Shown: positions 1-5,497 of the stretch, one piece after another
How positions within the stretch are numbered: position 1 is the first letter of the stretch
How the letters are laid out: every line of letters starts with the position of its first letter
Assembly: GCA_025937615.1 (NCBI GenBank)
Contig: JAICRA010000006.1
Location: forward strand, 1-14,105
Direction: 5' to 3'
DNA length: 14,105 nucleotides
DNA from: Thermomicrobiales bacterium
Lineage (GTDB): Bacteria; Chloroflexota; Chloroflexia; Thermomicrobiales; UBA6265
Translations under genes and position numbers: made by a program
Notes under the pieces: generated by a model
Told to the model about the DNA's origin: nothing
What the model saw: only the letters and a program-made list of their open reading frames with translations
The model's database searches: none

Positions 1-764
1 TCATCCGGATCATCCGAGTAGACCCCGAGGACCGCCGCTCGGATATTCGGGACGGCCTCCAACGGCGGTGGCGGGCCATAGTATGGGGCAGCACCTCTCA
101 GCTCCGGCATCTGGGTGGCACAGCGCCAGGTAATGCCACCGCCGAAGCAGAACCCGGTCATCCCCAGGCGCGTGGCATCGGCGATCTCCTGCGTGGCGTA
201 GTAGGCCGCCGCCGCTTTGAAGTCGTCGACATGGCGCTGCAACTTCGTGTCATCCGAGAGGAGCGCCGGGATTTCTGCCGGGTCGGCGATGTTGGCAGTC
301 CCCCCCTCGCGGCTGACCAGATCGAGCGCGGCCGCGACGTAGCCTTGCTTCGACCAGCGACGCGTCACGTCCCGGATATGGTCGGTGAGGCCACGGTTCT
401 CATGGCAGATCAGCACGACCGGGAAGGGACCGTCGCCGGCGGAGGGCATCGCTTGATAGGCGGAGACCTCCGCGCCGTCCGCCCCGGGGAAGATGATGTC
501 CGAGGCGGTGATCGCCGGGTCATCCTCGGCCACGCTCTCGGTGCTGCGGGGTCCGGTCGGCGTCGGTCGTGGGGCCGGCGTGCCTTCCTGGGCCGAGGTC
601 GATTTCACCCCGAGCTGGGTCAGCACCGTCGCGGTGGCGGCCACACTGCCCGTGATATGAAGCACCCGGCGCATCATGTCGCGCCGCGACATGAGTCCGT
701 CGACGTAGTCATCGACGAATTCGTGGACCAGATAGTTCTCGAACTGACTCAACTCGCGGGTCAT
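1..764 (-). CDS. Dienelactone hydrolase family protein with Tat-type signal (C-terminus outside window)
   Basis: An alpha/beta hydrolase of the dienelactone hydrolase family, probably exported. The 254 visible residues begin with ATG at 764, preceded by a strong Shine-Dalgarno (AGGAGG at about 768-773). Residues 26-52 carry a twin-arginine pattern (S-R-R-D-M-M, arginines 27-28) and a hydrophobic stretch, followed by an AQ cleavage-like site near residue 59 and a Pro/Thr-rich linker. The enzyme domain starts near residue 85. H-E-N-R-G at 121-125 matches the conserved DLH motif before the oxyanion region. G-F-C-F-G-G at 204-209 is the nucleophile elbow, with Cys206 as nucleophile. The Asp and His expected to complete the triad lie beyond the window. 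It follows the MqnA-like gene after 47 nt on the same strand and is probably the last gene of the pheA operon seen here. The substrate is unknown; family members hydrolyse lactones and other esters. Confidence 0.9.
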   Translation of the reverse strand, partial: MTRELSQFENYLVHEFVDDYVDGLMSRRDMMRRVLHITGSVAATATVLTQLGVKSTSAQEGTPAPRPTPTGPRSTESVAEDDPAITASDIIFPGADGAEVSAYQAMPSAGDGPFPVVLICHENRGLTDHIRDVTRRWSKQGYVAAALDLVSREGGTANIADPAEIPALLSDDTKLQRHVDDFKAAAAYYATQEIADATRLGMTGFCFGGGITWRCATQMPELRGAAPYYGPPPPLEAVPNIRAAVLGVYSDDPD

Positions 765-811
765 CACTCCTCCTAGATCCCTTGCCTTCGCCGCGGAACT
801 GGCCCCACCAG

Positions 812-1615
812 CTACGCAGAGCCGGCCCCGTCGATAAAGACTACGTTCGCCGGAGGCAGGTCGGACGTTCCCCGGGAGCCTTTGGCGAGTAGATCGAGCA
901 GTGCCCGGCGATCTGCCAGCTCCAGCTTCAGGCGCTGCGCCGCCCAAAAGGCGCTCGCACGATCTCGGCCAACCCCTTCGCGGTCGGCAAGCTCCGGCCG
1001 CCATTCCCGCCTCCTGGCCAAACCTTCGGTTTGCGTGGCATCGAGGAAGGTCAGCACGTTTGTGAGGTCGGCCGGAGGCAGCGCGCGGGGCACGAGGAGG
1101 ACGTGACTGACGACCGGTTGTGCGGTCAGGATGAACCAGGCCCGGCTCAAATCCTCGCTGAAGCCGCCCTCCGGCTCGCGCAGCGCGTCGGCTCCCTCGA
1201 CGATCACCACCTCGGCGCGGGCCGCCTCCGGTGCATCGATCTCGCGCACCCAACTGGTGGGCTCGATGCCATAGAAGGGGTTCAGCGTCGCTCGCGCCAG
1301 GAACTCGGCAAGACCGCTCGTCTCCAGGAGCCGTACCGGTGTCGCCTCGACCTCGTCCGGGCGGACGGGCGTACGCATGGCGATGACGCCATTGCCATCG
1401 GCGATCACCGCGACGTCTCCGGCAACATCATGGGTCTGCTGGAGACGCAGAATTTCGGATGCTGGGGCGAGAAGAACGCTCTCCTCGGTTGCGGAATCCG
1501 CTGTGAGGCGCTTAGCGATCTCAGCCGTAATCCCCTCCGGCGGCAAAACCCATCCGGAGGTGATCGGGAGCGTGTAGGTCGTGGTGGCGAAGGTATCGTC
1601 GATTAGCAAATGCAC
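812..1615 (-). CDS. MqnA/MqnD-like protein (divergent periplasmic-binding-fold, menaquinone-pathway-like)
   Basis: A 267-residue protein that I place, with moderate confidence, in the MqnA/MqnD-like fold (chorismate dehydratase and relatives of the futalosine menaquinone route). The visible order fits. LLAPASEILRL at 48-58 resembles the 'aLvPvaeyl' segment. DVAVIADGNGVIAM at 67-80 resembles 'aIaS.G.V.SV'. LLETSGLAEFL at 96-106 resembles the 'ld.tS.tsv.L' segment. VVIVEGADAL at 136-145, then the DLSRAWFILTAQPVV region (about 155-169), resembles 'llIGD.AL...DLg..W...TglPfv'. The usual N-terminal motifs are not recognisable and the IGD motif reads V-E-G, so catalysis is uncertain. It may be a binding-only paralogue. 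The start is GTG at 1615; an AAGGA lies 11 nt upstream. It sits 36 nt after pheA on the same strand. It has no signal peptide, so it should be cytoplasmic. Confidence 0.62.
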   Translation of the reverse strand: MHLLIDDTFATTTYTLPITSGWVLPPEGITAEIAKRLTADSATEESVLLAPASEILRLQQTHDVAGDVAVIADGNGVIAMRTPVRPDEVEATPVRLLETSGLAEFLARATLNPFYGIEPTSWVREIDAPEAARAEVVIVEGADALREPEGGFSEDLSRAWFILTAQPVVSHVLLVPRALPPADLTNVLTFLDATQTEGLARRREWRPELADREGVGRDRASAFWAAQRLKLELADRRALLDLLAKGSRGTSDLPPANVVFIDGAGSA

Positions 1616-1651
1616 AGAAGAAATCGTCCTTCAGGAGTGCATGTGAGCCCC

Positions 1652-2518
1652 TCAGTCGATCGATTGCCCGGGATCGACGGCGTCGCGCAACGACTCCAGC
1701 GGGAAACGGGGGTAGGAGCCGAAGATCTTCAATATCGAGCAGCGATCGCGAACCTTGTCGAGAACCTGAGCCACCCGCTCGTCCTCCCGGTGACCCTCGA
1801 AGTCGATCAGGAAGACATAGTCGCCCAACCAACCCTTGGAAGGCCGGCTTTCGATCTTGGTCATCTGCAAGTTCTCAGCCGCGAACTCCGCCAGGATGGC
1901 ATGGAGCGCACCCGGGACGTTCTCCCGGATGCGGAAGGCGAGCGAGGTCTTGTCGTTGCCGGTCGGGGGGACATCTTCGCGCGCGAGGACGATGAAGCGG
2001 GTCACATTGGTGTGCACGTCCTGGATATCGTGAGCCAGGATGGCGCCTCCATAGAGCTCGGCCGCGCGCGCCGTCCCGATGCCGGCGCGGTGGGCGTCAT
2101 CGCCTTCTGCCACCTCTCGCACCGCGCCCGAGGTGGAGAGGGCAGCTACCTGCTCCACGCCCGGCAAGCAGCGATCGAGGAAGCGCCGGCATTGACCGAG
2201 CGCCTGTGGATGCGAGGTGACGACACGGACGTCCTCGAGGTGAACCCCGGGTCGCGTCACCAGGAAGTGGCGCACGGGCAACGCCAGCTCGCCTGAAATG
2301 CGCAACGCTGTCTCGTGGATGAGCAGATCGAGTGTGGTGCTGACTGCTCCTTCGATGGAGTTTTCGATCGGGAGGACGGCCTCATCGGCCAGCCCGGTCT
2401 CGACCGCTGAGACAAGCGCTGGAAACGAAGAGAAGGCGACGAGCTGATCTGTTTCCGCGCGCAAGAGCGCGGCCTCTTCGCTGAAGGATCCTCGTGGTCC
2501 GAGAAATGCTGTCGCCAT
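1652..2518 (-). CDS. pheA: Prephenate dehydratase (monofunctional, ACT-regulated)
   Basis: Converts prephenate to phenylpyruvate, the committed step to phenylalanine, in the cytoplasm. It has 288 residues, the usual size for a monofunctional enzyme without chorismate mutase. The dehydratase domain covers about 1-180: a FLGPRGSFSEEAA start, P-I-E-N-S-I-E-G at 50-57, and the T-R-F catalytic signature at 173-175. The C-terminal ACT domain (about 190-270) carries both phenylalanine-binding motifs, G-A-L-H (203-206) and E-S-R-P (223-226). Feedback inhibition by Phe is therefore likely. I chose ATG 2518 because AGGA lies 5 nt upstream and the family's N-terminus begins here; an in-frame ATG at 2590 adds 24 unrelated residues. 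It is divergent from thpR across 84 bp and is followed by the MqnA-like gene and the dienelactone hydrolase. Confidence 0.96.
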   Translation of the reverse strand: MATAFLGPRGSFSEEAALLRAETDQLVAFSSFPALVSAVETGLADEAVLPIENSIEGAVSTTLDLLIHETALRISGELALPVRHFLVTRPGVHLEDVRVVTSHPQALGQCRRFLDRCLPGVEQVAALSTSGAVREVAEGDDAHRAGIGTARAAELYGGAILAHDIQDVHTNVTRFIVLAREDVPPTGNDKTSLAFRIRENVPGALHAILAEFAAENLQMTKIESRPSKGWLGDYVFLIDFEGHREDERVAQVLDKVRDRCSILKIFGSYPRFPLESLRDAVDPGQSID

Positions 2519-2589
2519 CACGATCCTGACGCGGTCCGCACCACGCCGATATCCTCGACGTGACTCCCAGTGCTCCGGGAACTGCGCCA

Positions 2590-2602
2590 TATACTAACCG
2601 TC
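2590..2602 (+). promoter_or_regulatory. Predicted leaderless promoter -10 of thpR (TATACT + 7 nt + ATG)
   Basis: TATACT at 2590-2595 ends exactly 7 nt before the thpR ATG at 2603, so transcription would start at or beside the start codon. No Shine-Dalgarno is visible in this stretch. I see no good -35 hexamer. On the opposite strand the overlapping bases read TAGTAT (2596 to 2591), so the same box could serve divergent pheA with a leader of roughly 65 nt. The call is inferred from sequence spacing only. Confidence 0.5.
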
Positions 2603-3286
2603 ATGCCGCCCCGGAACCCGCGCCCGTCCAAAGTTCGCCCGCCCGCGCCCGACGCGATCGACGCGCCGTGGCGATTGTTCCTCGCGGTCTGCCTGCCCCA
2701 GGACGTCCAGCGCCTCGTCGCCGAAGAGACCTCGAAGCTGGCGGCAGAGGGGTGGCCGGTGCGATGGGTGCAATCGGAGTCAGCACATCTGACGCTGCAC
2801 TTCCTGGGTGAGACGGAGCGAGAGCGAGCGGAGCTGGTGCGACTAGCCATCCCGGACCTCGTCGCCGCGCACGCTCCCTTCGACCTGCGCACGGCGGCTC
2901 TCGGCGTCTTCCCGAACTTCCGCCGGCCACGCGTCCTCTGGATGGGGTTGCATGGACCGGTGCACCGTTTGCAGACGTTACAGCAGGACATCGGTCGCGC
3001 ACTGCAGGAGTTGGGGTTTGTCCTTGGTGACGAGCCATATCACCCGCACATCACCCTGGGGCGGGTTCGCAACAATGATGGCGAGCGCGTTCGCCTGCGC
3101 GACCTGCCGGATGCCATCAAAGACCGCTTCGTCGATCGAGACAGCGGCGCGGCGATCGCCCCGCCCACCCGACCGGTTCCCGTACGCGAGGTCGTGCTGA
3201 TGCGAAGTCATCTGGGGAAGGGAGGGGCACGATACGAACCGATCGCGACCTTCCCACTCGGTGGCCCTGGGAGCAATAGAGCGTGA
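2603..3286 (+). CDS. thpR: RNA 2',3'-cyclic phosphodiesterase / 2'-5' RNA ligase family (ThpR)
   Basis: A two-histidine phosphoesterase (2H superfamily). Relatives open 2',3'-cyclic phosphate ends of RNA and were first known for ligating tRNA halves through 2'-5' bonds. The 227 residues contain both H-x-T-x motifs: H-L-T-L at 62-65 and H-I-T-L at 149-152, lined up as in ThpR. The C-terminal stretch VREVVLMRSHLGKGG followed by a YEPI motif is also characteristic. It is longer than the common ~180-190 residues because of a Pro/Arg-rich N-terminal extension of about 22 residues and a loop near 160-190. ATG 2603 is preferred over ATG 2570 because it has a TATACT box 7 nt upstream and the extra residues look random. 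Its TGA overlaps the GTG of the next gene, so the two are probably translationally coupled. Confidence 0.93.
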   Translation: MPPRNPRPSKVRPPAPDAIDAPWRLFLAVCLPQDVQRLVAEETSKLAAEGWPVRWVQSESAHLTLHFLGETERERAELVRLAIPDLVAAHAPFDLRTAALGVFPNFRRPRVLWMGLHGPVHRLQTLQQDIGRALQELGFVLGDEPYHPHITLGRVRNNDGERVRLRDLPDAIKDRFVDRDSGAAIAPPTRPVPVREVVLMRSHLGKGGARYEPIATFPLGGPGSNRA

Positions 3287-3813
3287 GTGCCGCTCAAGGA
3301 CGAGCGCCACGAATTGCGGTCTGCGCGCCAGGCGAAGCCAGCGACGAGGAGCTCCTCCTGGCGGGAGCGGTTGGTCGGCTGGTTGCCGAGCGCGGTTGCA
3401 CCCTGGTCTGCGGCGGACTCGGCGGGGCGATGGCCGCGGCCTGTCGTGGGGCGAAGGAGGCCGGCGGCGTGACTATTGGGATCATCCCCGGCTATGCCGA
3501 CCGAGCGGCGAATCCCTGGGTCGAGCACGTCATTTGTACGGGGCTCGGTCAGGCCCGAAACGTGCTGGTTGCCGCGACTGGACAGGCGCTTATCGCCATC
3601 GGGGGTGGTTGGGGGACGCTCTCCGAGATCGCGCTCGGGCTGCGCCTGGGGCGTCCGATCGTGCTCCTCGGCGGTTGGGCGGACCTTCTCTCCACCGATG
3701 AAAGCCCCGCTCGACTGAGGGATCTGCAGGGAACCATCGTCATCGCGGAGACCCCCGAAGCCGCGGTTGACGCGGCCATCGCCGCGCTGAGCCCGGCCGA
3801 GCCATCGTCATGA
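3283..3813 (+). CDS. TIGR00725/LOG-like Rossmann-fold protein (SLOG superfamily)
   Basis: A 176-residue Rossmann-type protein resembling the TIGR00725 family and the LOG ('lysine decarboxylase') proteins, some of which release cytokinin-type bases from nucleoside monophosphates. Visible features are the strand IAVCAPG (11-17), the C-G-G-L-G-G phosphate loop (43-48), A-R-N (91-93) and G-G-G-W-G-T-L-S-E (107-115). The last corresponds to the PGGxGTxxE signature of LOG enzymes, with Ile-Gly in place of Pro-Gly. Arg92 and Glu115 match the usual active-site positions, so nucleotide or nucleoside-phosphate binding is likely, but the substrate is unknown. The start is GTG 3283 inside the 4-bp overlap (GTGA) with the end of thpR; no independent Shine-Dalgarno is needed if the genes are coupled. 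A pairing with an RNA-end-processing enzyme hints at nucleotide metabolism, which is inference. Confidence 0.85.
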   Translation: MSAAQGRAPRIAVCAPGEASDEELLLAGAVGRLVAERGCTLVCGGLGGAMAAACRGAKEAGGVTIGIIPGYADRAANPWVEHVICTGLGQARNVLVAATGQALIAIGGGWGTLSEIALGLRLGRPIVLLGGWADLLSTDESPARLRDLQGTIVIAETPEAAVDAAIAALSPAEPSS

Positions 3814-3831
3814 GTGCTACGCCGGAGAGGG

Positions 3832-3918
3832 TGTCATGCTGAGGAACGAAGCACCTCGGTCGAAGGACCTGGTGGTTCCGGAGCGCGGAGATTCTTCGCT
3901 TGCAGTCTCAGAGTGACA
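3832..3918. repeat. MITE/REP-like palindromic element (87 bp)
   Basis: A non-coding element bounded by imperfect terminal inverted repeats: TGTCATGCTGAG (3832-3843) and CTCAGAGTGACA (3907-3918), which match at 10 of 12 positions as reverse complements. The interior folds further: GGAAC (3843-3847) with GTTCC (3875-3879), CACC (3852-3855) with GGTG (3871-3874), and GGTC (3858-3861) with GACC (3866-3869) around a GAAG loop. Elements with TGTCAT-CTGAG-type ends and an inner GAGATTCTTCGC phrase (here at 3888-3899) are, from memory, dispersed in many Chloroflexota and other environmental genomes. I see only one copy in this window, so dispersal is not shown here. It lies between convergent genes and may also act as a terminator. 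Confidence 0.7.
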
Positions 3919-3923
3919 CGAGC

Positions 3924-3943
3924 CGCAACGCGGCTACGTTGCG
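3924..3943 (-). terminator. Hairpin immediately after the PCD stop codon (possible terminator)
   Basis: CGCAACG (3924-3930) pairs perfectly with CGTTGCG (3937-3943) around a 6-nt loop, starting one base after the PCD stop codon. No T-run follows in the PCD direction, so it is not a classical intrinsic terminator. A competing hairpin AGCCG/CGGCT (3921-3925/3931-3935) uses the same bases. It may act together with the adjacent palindromic element between the convergent genes. Confidence 0.35.
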
Positions 3944-3944
3944 C

Positions 3945-4343
3945 CTAGACACCGCTTCGCGCATCCGGCCCTTCAATAATGCCGGCTTCGCGGGCGAGCG
4001 CGTCGGTCTTGGCGGCCATGATGAAGTCGTTGCGGTGCAGTCCGCGGATCTTGTGGGTCCACCAGGAAACGGTCGCCTTTCCCCACTCGGTGAGCAGTGT
4101 CGGGTGATGACCTTCTTCTTCGGCGAGCTCGCCGACGCGCTGGGTGAACGCCAGCGCATCGCGAAAGGTGGGGACGCGGAAGGTACGCACCAGGCGAGGT
4201 ACCCCGTCATGCTCCTCTCGCGTCCAATCAGGGATCAGGGGCGTGAGCGCCGTCGCTTCCTCGTCGGTGACGCGCGGCGCGTCCCGCCGGCAGGCGACGC
4301 ATCTTTCGGCCAGGAGATCAGGAGCATCAGCGACGTCGGGCAC
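3945..4343 (-). CDS. Pterin-4a-carbinolamine dehydratase (4a-hydroxytetrahydrobiopterin dehydratase)
   Basis: Dehydrates 4a-hydroxytetrahydropterin in pterin recycling; bacterial homologues often occur where no aromatic amino acid hydroxylase is obvious. The 132 residues include the PCD core at about 40-115: E-G-H-H-P (77-81), with the His-His-Pro active-site motif, a Trp-rich strand at 87-95, T-H-K (96-98) with the third conserved His97, and G-L-H-R-N-D-F (101-107). The N-terminus has a C-V-A-C pair (Cys15, Cys18), a possible metal or redox site seen in one PCD subgroup. The start is GTG 4343, with a perfect AAGGAGG 8 nt upstream. The gene starts 17 bp inside the 3' end of the pseudokinase gene, so both should sit on one transcript. 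No phenylalanine hydroxylase is present in the window. Confidence 0.92.
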   Translation of the reverse strand: MPDVADAPDLLAERCVACRRDAPRVTDEEATALTPLIPDWTREEHDGVPRLVRTFRVPTFRDALAFTQRVGELAEEEGHHPTLLTEWGKATVSWWTHKIRGLHRNDFIMAAKTDALAREAGIIEGPDARSGV

Positions 4344-5475
4344 GGGATTTTCCTCCTTCTCGTGGTGGGGCGGGGTGCGGATCTCGTCGCCACGGAGTCC
4401 GCTTGCTCTTGCCCACGGTCGATTGGGCGGTCAGACTCCGATCGAGGGCGGTCATGGAGCGTAGCATCATGTCGATCGCCGCGCGTAACGCGGTTGGGGG
4501 ACGGGCGGTCTCCTCGACCGCGTACGTCTGCTCGAGCAGACGTCCCGTGGTTGCGACTGCATCAAGGGCGGCCACCGCGGGAAGGAGACGGCGCTCCTCG
4601 GGCGAGAGCGGGCGCGCCTCGGCGTAGGCACCGAGAGCGACCTCGACCGCTTCATCGTTCCACCCTTGCAAGCGGAGCGTCGCTTGGGCAATGTCGAGGA
4701 GGGGAGATCCGGCTGCGACCCGCTCCCACCCGAGCAGGCCCGTGAGTGAATCGCCCTCGAGCAGGACATGTGCCGGCCAGAGTCCGAGGTGGAGCACGCT
4801 TGCCGGCAATCCCGGATCTTCCGGCGCAGCGAGCACGATCGGTTCCGCGGCCGCCATCAGACGCTCACCAGTAGCCAGCCAGCGCTGAATCGCCGGCTCG
4901 TGTCGCGCCCGAGCACGCAACGCGGCGAGGTGCCGGACATGGGCTTGTCGTACCGCTCCGGGTAGCATCGACAACAGGGCAGCCGGGATGCCGCGCCGTG
5001 CCGCGAGAGCCGTGGTCGCGTCATGAAGACGTGCGCACACGGCGATCACCGCGGAAAACGGCGCCGGAGCGAGCACGTTCGGGAGGTCGATGCGGTCCTC
5101 AGGGTTTGGCCATGCCGCCTCCGACCGGGGCGGTGGGGTTCCCGAGGACCACAACTGAGCGTCAAAGTGGCGGCCGCCAATGCGCAACGACGGCTCGTCC
5201 GGGGCGGTTTCCGGAGTGATCGGGCGCGGAACGACAGTCAGCCCCGCGTTTCTGGCCACTGCCATCACCTCATGGCTGAAGTCGATGTCGGCCGCGAGGA
5301 TGCCCTCCGGCCAGCGGCGCACGCGCCCGGTGGACGCCGGCGTGTTGACTCTCACGATGTCGGGGTGACCAGCGATCGCTGCCACCGTCGTCAAGTTCGG
5401 GAAAAATGCTTGGGCGGCCTGGAGCAGATCATCACGAACGGATTGGGCGGCGGGCGGTGAGGATGTCTGTCGCAT
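4327..5475 (-). CDS. APH-fold phosphotransferase-like protein with lost catalytic residues (probable pseudokinase)
   Basis: A 382-residue protein with the layout of the aminoglycoside phosphotransferase (APH/choline kinase) family. The N-lobe (about 38-118) contains VRVNTPASTGRVRRW, HEVMAVARNAGL and GRHFDAQLW segments, like the nucleotide-binding lobe. The C-lobe contains LHLGLWPAHVLL at 228-239 and LTGLLGWERV at 244-253, followed by GSPLLDIAQ. In active kinases these read HGDxxxxNvL and viDWE. Here the catalytic Asp is Gly231 or a neighbour, the Asn is His236, and the metal-binding Asp is Gly249. Phosphotransfer therefore looks unlikely, and a binding or scaffold role is inferred. ATG 5475 lies 22 nt after the carboxylase stop, has no Shine-Dalgarno, and has TATACT 7 nt upstream. 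Its last 17 bp overlap the PCD gene, and the PCD ribosome site lies within its 3' end. The basic, Pro-rich tail (last ~27 residues) looks unstructured. Confidence 0.72.
   Translation of the reverse strand: MRQTSSPPAAQSVRDDLLQAAQAFFPNLTTVAAIAGHPDIVRVNTPASTGRVRRWPEGILAADIDFSHEVMAVARNAGLTVVPRPITPETAPDEPSLRIGGRHFDAQLWSSGTPPPRSEAAWPNPEDRIDLPNVLAPAPFSAVIAVCARLHDATTALAARRGIPAALLSMLPGAVRQAHVRHLAALRARARHEPAIQRWLATGERLMAAAEPIVLAAPEDPGLPASVLHLGLWPAHVLLEGDSLTGLLGWERVAAGSPLLDIAQATLRLQGWNDEAVEVALGAYAEARPLSPEERRLLPAVAALDAVATTGRLLEQTYAVEETARPPTALRAAIDMMLRSMTALDRSLTAQSTVGKSKRTPWRRDPHPAPPREGGKSRARRR
4352..4358 (-). promoter_or_regulatory. Perfect Shine-Dalgarno for the PCD gene inside the upstream coding region
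   Basis: AAGGAGG on the minus strand, 8 nt before GTG 4343. It decides the GTG start of the dehydratase and lies within the last codons of the pseudokinase gene, whose Pro-Arg-Glu-Gly-Gly residues it encodes. Confidence 0.75.
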
Positions 5476-5488
5476 GGGAGGCAGTATA
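5476..5488 (-). promoter_or_regulatory. Predicted leaderless promoter -10 of the pseudokinase gene (TATACT + 7 nt + ATG)
   Basis: On the minus strand TATACT occupies 5488 to 5483, leaving exactly 7 nt before ATG 5475. There is no Shine-Dalgarno. The box falls in the 22-nt gap after the biotin carboxylase stop, so the pseudokinase-PCD pair can be transcribed on its own. No convincing -35 was found. The geometry is the same as at thpR. Confidence 0.5.
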
Positions 5489-5497
5489 GAGTCGGGC

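Noticed and set aside
231..776. Plus-strand open frame antisense to the dienelactone hydrolase
   Set aside because: The minus strand encodes a coherent Tat signal and the GFCFGG nucleophile motif; the plus frame is low-complexity Arg/Gly/His.
2519..2590. Upstream in-frame ATG of pheA at 2590
   Set aside because: It would add 24 residues with no similarity to prephenate dehydratases; ATG 2518 has AGGA 5 nt upstream and the family N-terminus.
3900..4745. Long plus-strand open frame (281 codons) antisense to the PCD and pseudokinase genes
   Set aside because: It has no recognisable domain, is rich in Arg/Gly/Pro as expected of antisense frames in GC-rich DNA, and covers two supported genes on the other strand.
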